From Micromonospora cremea (lineage in GTDB: Bacteria; Actinomycetota; Actinomycetes; Mycobacteriales; Micromonosporaceae): a DNA stretch of 64,000 bases. The notes under the pieces were generated by a model. It worked only from the letters and a program-made list of their open reading frames with translations, had not been told where the DNA came from and did not search any database. The stretch lies in assembly GCF_900143515.1 (NCBI RefSeq), contig NZ_FSQT01000002.1, forward strand, positions 4,341,501-4,405,500, given 5' to 3'. Every line of letters starts with the position of its first letter. Position 1 is the first letter of the stretch. This document shows positions 59,316 through 64,000 of this stretch, in pieces. Position numbers and translations under genes: made by a program.

Positions 59316-59732
59316 TCACCAGCGGGTTGTCTCGTTCTTGTTGCCGAGCGCGGCCCACACCTCGGAGACCGTCTGGTAGCGGGTGCCCTCGGGCAGCCGC
59401 TCCAGCGCCCTCACGATGTCGTCCGGCGCGTCGTTGTCGCGCGCGTTGGCGACCAGCGTTTCCCGGTCGCCGGGCAGGGCGCTCATCGTGATGAAACGAC
59501 CCAGCCGGCTGCGCTGCTCGACGTCCTGGGAGCTCATCCCCTTGGGGGCGCCGGTGCGCAGTTCACCCGCCGGGGCGGTGGTCGCCTCGGGCTGGTCCTC
59601 GCCGGCCGGTTCCGGCACACGGGACTCGTCGACCCGAGAGCCACCGGTCCCCGGCCCCTGGACAAGGCCGCTGACCTCCTGGCTCATCTGCTCATCGATC
59701 CTCGGTCCGTGCTTGCTGTTGCCACGCTCCAT
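59316..59732 (-). CDS. DUF2795 domain protein
   Basis: A 138-residue protein. The N-terminal 70 residues are disordered and acidic. The C-terminal half, with DNDAPDDIVRALERLPEGTR and YQTVSEVWAALG, is DUF2795, a short helical domain common in actinobacteria. ATG at 59730-59732; a longer frame upstream is less likely because the promoter (GTTT-N15-GGGTAG) overlaps it. First gene of a two-gene unit with SRPBCC. Confidence 0.82.
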   Translation of the reverse strand: MERGNSKHGPRIDEQMSQEVSGLVQGPGTGGSRVDESRVPEPAGEDQPEATTAPAGELRTGAPKGMSSQDVEQRSRLGRFITMSALPGDRETLVANARDNDAPDDIVRALERLPEGTRYQTVSEVWAALGNKNETTRW

Positions 59733-59742
59733 GCCTTCTGCG

Positions 59743-59767
59743 CTACCCGGCACCCCGGCCGGTAAAC
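59743..59767 (-). promoter_or_regulatory. SigB/SigF-like promoter (GTTT-N15-GGGTAG)
   Basis: On the minus strand: GTTT (59764-59767), 15 bases, GGGTAG (59743-59748), 10 bp before the DUF2795 start codon. The last base differs from the Streptomyces consensus. Confidence 0.65.
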
Positions 59768-59833
59768 CGGCACCGGGTCATGAACCGGCCCTCGGTCAGG
59801 CCCCGGATCGGACAACCGGCCCGGTACCGGCGC

Positions 59834-60814
59834 TCAGGACTCGGCCGGCCTCCGCGGCGGCAGCACCGGCTCGTCCGGGTCCGGATCGCCGGCCTGCAAC
59901 CGCCGACCGCGCTGCACCTCGGCGTTGATCTGCACCCCCAGCATCAGCGCCGAGTTGGACAGGTAGAGCCAGACCAGGAACGCGATGGCCGCTCCCAGGC
60001 TGCCGTAGGTGGCGTCGTACGAGCCGAAGTTGGCGACGTAGAGGCCGAAGCCGAAGGAGGCCACCGCCCAGGCGAACAGGGCCACCGCGCCGCCCGGGGT
60101 GAGCCAGCGGAACCGGGGCTGCTGCACGTTCGGGGCGATCCAGAACAGCAGTGACAGCAGCACCATCATGATCAGGGCGAGCACCGGCCACTTCGCCACG
60201 CTCCACACCGTCCGGGCCAAGCCACCGGCGTTGATCAGGTCGCCGACCGCGTCGGTCACCGGACCGCTGACGATCAGCCCGAGGGCGACGATCGCCAGCA
60301 GCACCAGCGTGATCGCGGCCAGGCCGATCTGCAACGGGCGCAGCTTCCACACCGGCCGGCCCTCGGTCACTCCGTAGATGGCGTTGGACGCGCGGGTGAA
60401 CGCCCCGATGAACCCGGACGCGGACCAGAGCGCTCCGAGCAGACCGAAGCTGAGCAGCGCCTTCGCGGAGCTCTCCTGGTCCACCACCTCACCGATCACC
60501 TTGACGATGCCGTCGTCGGCCACCACCGACCCGGCGCCCATCTGCTTGGCCAGGTCGACGACCGTGGCCACCGTCTGTTCGCCGTTGGAGACCAAGCCGA
60601 CGAGGGCCACCACCACGATGGCGGACGGAAAGAGCGCGAGCACCCCGTAGTAGGTCAGAGCGGCGGCCCAGTCGGAGCAGTTGTCGGTGACGAAGTTGCG
60701 CGCGCTGCGGACCCCCACCCCACGCCAGGTTCGCCAGCTCAGCTGCCGTATCCGCCGGGGTACCCGGGTGCCGAGGGTGCCGCCGAGCGTCGTACCGGGC
60801 TCCGTGGTCGTCAT
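59834..60814 (-). CDS. YihY/BrkB family membrane protein
   Basis: A 326-residue inner-membrane protein with about six helices, of the YihY (formerly ribonuclease BN-like, now virulence factor BrkB) family. Marks are NCSDWAAALTYYGVLALFPS, GALWSASGFIGAFTRASNAI, and the C-terminal LYLSNSALMLGVQINAEVQR. It is of uncertain transport function. ATG at 60812-60814 follows AGGGAG; a start at 60853 is less likely. Its promoter and that of chaB lie back to back. Confidence 0.92.
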   Translation of the reverse strand: MTTTEPGTTLGGTLGTRVPRRIRQLSWRTWRGVGVRSARNFVTDNCSDWAAALTYYGVLALFPSAIVVVALVGLVSNGEQTVATVVDLAKQMGAGSVVADDGIVKVIGEVVDQESSAKALLSFGLLGALWSASGFIGAFTRASNAIYGVTEGRPVWKLRPLQIGLAAITLVLLAIVALGLIVSGPVTDAVGDLINAGGLARTVWSVAKWPVLALIMMVLLSLLFWIAPNVQQPRFRWLTPGGAVALFAWAVASFGFGLYVANFGSYDATYGSLGAAIAFLVWLYLSNSALMLGVQINAEVQRGRRLQAGDPDPDEPVLPPRRPAES

Positions 60815-60875
60815 GCCCGCTCCCTGTGCCCCGGCCGCCGGATGACCGGTCATCCGGTCGGGCCTGGCACGGCCG

Positions 60876-60901
60876 GTACCCGCGCCGGGAAATCGACAAA
60901 C
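60876..60901 (-). promoter_or_regulatory. SigB/SigF-like promoter (GTTT-N16-GGGTAC)
   Basis: On the minus strand: GTTT (60898-60901), 16 bases, GGGTAC (60876-60881), 61 bp before the BrkB gene. Confidence 0.7.
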
Positions 60902-60931
60902 CCACCCGCCGGCGGCTGACCGCCGCGTAGG

Positions 60932-60956
60932 GTTTGCCGCCCCGTCACCGGGGAAC
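60932..60956 (+). promoter_or_regulatory. SigB/SigF-like promoter (GTTT-N15-GGGAAC)
   Basis: GTTT at 60932-60935, 15 bases, GGGAAC at 60951-60956, 36 bp before chaB. One base of the -10 differs from the consensus. It faces away from the BrkB promoter. Confidence 0.55.
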
Positions 60957-60992
60957 GGTCACAGTGATCCTGTCGAGACGGAGGAGGACGAG

Positions 60993-61394
60993 ATGCCCGG
61001 GCGCGAGGACCTGCCCAGCACGCTGCGACGCTCCCCGGACAAGGCGCAGCGGACCTGGGAGAAGACGCACGACTCGGCGGTGGACACCTACGGCGAGGGG
61101 GAGCGGTCGCACCGCACCGCCTTCGCCGCGGTGAAGCACCAGTTCGAGAAGGTGGGCGACCACTGGGAGCCGAAGGGCCGCAAGGGCCCGAGCGATCGCC
61201 AGGCGGCCGGCGGCGGGCCGGAACGGCGGGCCCCCACCGCGGGTGGGGTGGACGCCAACGCCAGCAAGGACCACCTGATGTCGGTGGCCCGCGAGCTGGA
61301 CGTGACCGGCCGGTCCAGCATGACCAAGCCGGAGCTGGTCAAGGCGATCGAGAAGGCCAACGATCGGGCCACCCGCAAGGCCCGCGGCGACTGA
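60993..61394 (+). CDS. ChaB family protein with C-terminal SAP/Rho-N-like motif
   Basis: A 133-residue protein. The N-terminal half is ChaB: LPSTLRRSPDKAQRTWEKTH and the following EGERSHRTAFAAVKHQFEKV. The C-terminal 35 residues (LMSVARELDVTGRSSMTKPE, then LVKAIEKANDRAT) resemble a SAP/Rho N-terminal nucleic-acid-binding helix pair. ChaB was first linked to cation transport, without proof. ATG at 60993 follows GGAGGACGAG. Confidence 0.88.
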   Translation: MPGREDLPSTLRRSPDKAQRTWEKTHDSAVDTYGEGERSHRTAFAAVKHQFEKVGDHWEPKGRKGPSDRQAAGGGPERRAPTAGGVDANASKDHLMSVARELDVTGRSSMTKPELVKAIEKANDRATRKARGD

Positions 61395-61438
61395 CCGTCG
61401 CGACGCCGGTGCGTGGCCCGCACCGGAGGCACACGGAT

Positions 61439-61481
61439 GCGGTACGGGCGGACGCGGCGACCCCGCGCCCGCCCGTACCGC
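61439..61481. terminator. hairpin between chaB and the dehydrogenase gene
   Basis: 13-bp perfect arms (61439-61451, 61469-61481) around a 17-base loop, ending one base before the dehydrogenase stop. Bidirectional terminator between convergent genes. Confidence 0.75.
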
Positions 61482-62915
61482 TCACCAGTGCCCGCCGCCC
61501 GGCGCCTCGATGTGCACGGCCTTCGTGGCGGTGAACTCGTCCAGCAGCTCCGGGCCGTACCCGAAGCCCTGACCACTGGCCCGGCGCGGGTGCGCGGCGC
61601 CGCCCGGTGCGCCGCCGAACACTGAGTTGATCTTCACGGTTCCCACCGGCAGCTCCCGCCAGGCCCGCTGCGCGTGGCTCATCGACGCGGTCAGCACCGT
61701 GGCGGCCAGCCCGTACGGGGAGTCGGCGGCGCAGCGCAGGGCCTCGTCGAACGAGTCGACTACCACCACCGGCGCGACCGGCCCGAACGTCTCCTCCCGT
61801 ACCAGTGGCATGTCGTGCCGGCAGTCGGTCACCACCGTGGCCGGGTAGAACGCTCCCGGCCCGTCCGGCAGCTCCCCGCCGGTACGCACCTGCGCGCCGT
61901 CCGCCACCGCCGCGGTCACCTGCCCGTGCACGTGGTCGCGGTGCCGCCGGTCGACCAGTGGGCCCAGCTCGGTGCCCGGGTCGCGGCCCGGGCCGGCCCG
62001 CAGTGCGTCGGCCCGCTGCACGAGCGCCGCCACGAAGTCCTCGGCCACCTCCCGGTGCACGTAGATCCGCTCCACCGCGACGCAGATCTGCCCGGCGTTG
62101 GCGAACGCGCCGAGTGCGGCCTGACCGGCCGCCCAGCTGGCGTCGACACCCGCGTCGACGACCAGGGGATCACTGCCGCCGTTCTCCAACAGCACCTTCG
62201 CGCCGGTGCGGGCCGCGGCGGCGGCGATCGCGCGCCCGGTCGCGGTGGAGCCGACGTGCGCGACCACGTCCACCTCCTGTCCGGCCAGCGCGGCACCGAC
62301 CTCCGGGCCACCGGTGAGCAGCGACAGCACGCCGGCCGGCAGCGCCTGGTCCAGGGCCCGGGCCAGCAACCAGCCCGTCGCCGGGGTCCGTTCGCTGGGC
62401 TTGTAGAGCACCACGTTGCCGGTGACCAGGGCCGCGCCCAGCAACCCGCAGGAGACCGCCACCGGGTCGTTCCATGGCGTGATCGCGGCGACCACGCCAC
62501 GCGGCTGCGGGGTTATGAAGTCCAGCGCGTCCGGTTCGCCGTGCAGCGTCCGCCCGCCGCGCAGCGGGGCCAGCTCGGCGTACTGTCGCAGGGTGCCAAT
62601 GCCCGCCTCGACACCACCGCGGGCGTCCGCCAGCGGCTTGCCCATCTCCGCGGTGACCGCCGCGGCCAGTTCCTCAGCAACCGCCTCGACCGCGTCCGCG
62701 GCCCGGTGCACCGCCGCCGCCCGCGTGGCCGGCGCGGTCGACGCCCACTCCGCCGCCGCTTCGCGTGCCGCCGCCACCGCCTTGCCGACCTCGTCGGCCG
62801 TGGCCACCGGCACCGAACTGACCGGCGAACCGTCCGCCGGGTCATTGACGACCAGCTCGCCGCCTCCACCGCCCGCGCCCCACACCCCGCCCATCAACTG
62901 CGCAACCGTGTACAT
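61482..62915 (-). CDS. aldehyde dehydrogenase family protein
   Basis: A 477-residue NAD(P)-dependent aldehyde dehydrogenase. Visible are ITPWNDPVAVSCGLLGAALV (cofactor pocket), the catalytic Glu in LLENGGSDPLVVD, the nucleophile Cys in NAGQICVAVERIYV, and EETFGPVAPVV. ATG at 62913-62915 is my choice; a later ATG at 62891 is possible. The substrate is unknown. It is divergent from the phytoene-dehydrogenase-like gene, 72 bp apart. Confidence 0.92.
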   Translation of the reverse strand: MYTVAQLMGGVWGAGGGGGELVVNDPADGSPVSSVPVATADEVGKAVAAAREAAAEWASTAPATRAAAVHRAADAVEAVAEELAAAVTAEMGKPLADARGGVEAGIGTLRQYAELAPLRGGRTLHGEPDALDFITPQPRGVVAAITPWNDPVAVSCGLLGAALVTGNVVLYKPSERTPATGWLLARALDQALPAGVLSLLTGGPEVGAALAGQEVDVVAHVGSTATGRAIAAAAARTGAKVLLENGGSDPLVVDAGVDASWAAGQAALGAFANAGQICVAVERIYVHREVAEDFVAALVQRADALRAGPGRDPGTELGPLVDRRHRDHVHGQVTAAVADGAQVRTGGELPDGPGAFYPATVVTDCRHDMPLVREETFGPVAPVVVVDSFDEALRCAADSPYGLAATVLTASMSHAQRAWRELPVGTVKINSVFGGAPGGAAHPRRASGQGFGYGPELLDEFTATKAVHIEAPGGGHW

Positions 62916-62987
62916 GCGACGCTGGATGCCCCGGCCCCGGCGAGGCAAACGCGTTTCGCCCGGTTGTGCGCCGGGTAGGCGGATCGG

Positions 62988-64000
62988 ATGACTACCACCG
63001 GCGCGGAGAGCGCGGACGCCGTCGTCGTCGGCGCCGGCCACAACGGCCTGGTAGCGGCCAACCTGCTGGCGGACGCCGGTTGGGACGTGGTGGTGCTGGA
63101 GGCGACCGCCGTGCCCGGCGGCGCGGTCCGCTCCGCCGAGGTGACCGCGCCCGGCTACCTCAGCGACCTCTACAGCTCCTTCTACCCCCTCGGGTACGCC
63201 TCGCCCGTGCTGGCGGGCCTCGACCTGGACCGGTACGGGCTGTCCTGGCGGCACTCGCCGGACGTGCTGGCGCACCTGCTGCCGGACGGCCGCGCCGCGG
63301 TGATCAACCGGGACCCGGACGTCACCGCCGCCTCGCTGGAGCGGTTCGCCCCCGGTGACGGCAAGCGCTGGCTGAACGCGTACACCGACTGGCTCGAGGT
63401 GGCCGAGCCGATGCTGACGACGATCACCACGCCGTTCCCACCGCTGCGGGGCGGGCTGGCTCTGCTGCGGCGGATGCGGGTCGCCGGAGCGCTGCGACTG
63501 GCCCGGCGGCTGGTGGTGCCGGTCCGCAAGCTCGGCGACGAACTCTTCGCCGGGGACGGCGGGCAGGCGCTGCTGGCCGGCTGCGCCCTGCACACCGACC
63601 TGTCCCCGGAGGAGGCCGGCTCCGGGGTGTACGGCTGGCTGCTGGCCATGCTCGGTCAGCAGGTCGGCTGGCCGGTGCCCGACGGCGGCGCGCAGCAGAT
63701 CACCAACGCGCTGGTGGCCCGGCTCCAGGAGCGCGGCGGCCGGATCGTCTACGGCGCCCGGGTCGACCGGGTGCTCACCGCCCGGGGCCGGGCGATGGGG
63801 GTGCGCACGGACGGCGGCACGCTCTGGCGGGCCCGGCGGGCGGTGCTCGCCGACGTGCCGGCGCCGGCGCTCTACCTCGACCTGGTCGGCGCGGCGGCGC
63901 TGCCGACGCGGCTGGTGGAGGACCTGGCGCACTTCCGGTGGGACGGCTCGACGCTGAAGGTCGACTGGGCGCTCTCCGCGCCGCTGCCGTGGACGAACCG
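62988..64000 (+). CDS. phytoene dehydrogenase-like FAD oxidoreductase, N-terminal part (runs off the window)
   Basis: The first 337 codons of an FAD-dependent oxidoreductase. The dinucleotide fold is at the start: AVVVGAGHNGLVAANLLADA with GWDVVVLEATAVPGGAVRSA. The pattern GHNGLVAA and the SDLYSSFYPLGYASPV stretch fit the phytoene desaturase/NAD(P)-FAD group, known as CrtI-like. The protein is cut at 64000; the C-terminal FAD contact is missing. ATG at 62988. Confidence 0.88.
   Translation, partial: MTTTGAESADAVVVGAGHNGLVAANLLADAGWDVVVLEATAVPGGAVRSAEVTAPGYLSDLYSSFYPLGYASPVLAGLDLDRYGLSWRHSPDVLAHLLPDGRAAVINRDPDVTAASLERFAPGDGKRWLNAYTDWLEVAEPMLTTITTPFPPLRGGLALLRRMRVAGALRLARRLVVPVRKLGDELFAGDGGQALLAGCALHTDLSPEEAGSGVYGWLLAMLGQQVGWPVPDGGAQQITNALVARLQERGGRIVYGARVDRVLTARGRAMGVRTDGGTLWRARRAVLADVPAPALYLDLVGAAALPTRLVEDLAHFRWDGSTLKVDWALSAPLPWTN

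Noticed and set aside
1..64000. CRISPR arrays, tRNA or rRNA genes, and phage genes
   Set aside because: No regularly spaced repeats, cloverleaf-type sequences, rRNA stretches or capsid/terminase-like proteins were seen by eye; a covariance-model search would be more sensitive.

Overview
The window is a very GC-rich chromosomal segment from an actinomycete. It most resembles Micromonospora or a close relative in Micromonosporaceae. The pointers are the gene families (DUF6401, DUF397 next to an Xre/DUF5753 regulator, GPP34, DUF6343, EcsC, a MhuD-type haem oxygenase, a class F sortase), frequent GTG starts, and short dispersed palindromes between genes. I saw no rRNA, tRNA, CRISPR array, prophage or large biosynthetic cluster. 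The only mobile element recognised with confidence is one IS481-family insertion sequence.

Layout. 1-2.2 kb: the N-terminal half of helicase HrpA, a cytidine-deaminase-like enzyme and a YciI protein. 2.27-6.3 kb: an iron-siderophore ABC operon (two FecCD permeases, ATPase, lipoprotein) behind an IdeR/DmdR1-type iron box. 6.3-7.45 kb: a frameshifted AbiEi/DUF559 gene between two related palindromic repeats. 7.5-13.1 kb: an unknown gene with a 26-bp inverted repeat in its leader, a TetR/metallo-beta-lactamase-fold divergent pair, a large DUF3516 helicase and TrmB. 13.2-19.2 kb: a class F sortase with a possible wall-anchored substrate, MhuD, exonuclease III, a PAC2 protein, a lysozyme-like secreted protein, a 48-residue protein and EcsC. 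19.2-27 kb: SGNH hydrolase, aldehyde dehydrogenase, LLM oxidoreductase, Na+/H+ antiporter, UBP zinc finger and an MFS exporter.

27-34.4 kb: a decayed GH9 cellulase that still has a perfect CebR/CelR operator, a PP2C phosphatase, HrpB, a DUF397/Xre pair and GPP34. 34.5-38.7 kb: an amino-acid permease, a GNAT acetyltransferase, then the IS481 element inserted exactly at the stop codon of a SigB/SigF-type sigma factor. 39-50.4 kb: phospholipase D, a MarR-pirin operon, an FBP/FusB-like protein divergent from a TetR regulator, GH15, a lectin-domain remnant, and assorted enzymes. 50.4-64 kb: an antiporter, HAD hydrolase, a PAS-GAF-SpoIIE-HATPase protein, and a run of stress-type genes (CmpX-like channel, SRPBCC, DUF2795, BrkB, ChaB). 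The window ends in an aldehyde dehydrogenase and a truncated phytoene-dehydrogenase-like flavoprotein.

How the parts may work together. Several stress-type genes carry GTTT-N15/16-GGGTA-like promoters, the pattern known for Streptomyces SigB and mycobacterial SigF. The same window encodes a sigma factor of that family and a SpoIIE/HATPase protein of the partner-switching type. I infer a general-stress regulon. The siderophore importer and MhuD suggest iron is taken from both siderophores and haem. Loss of the GH9 enzyme and of a lectin-bearing secreted enzyme suggests shrinking polysaccharide degradation.
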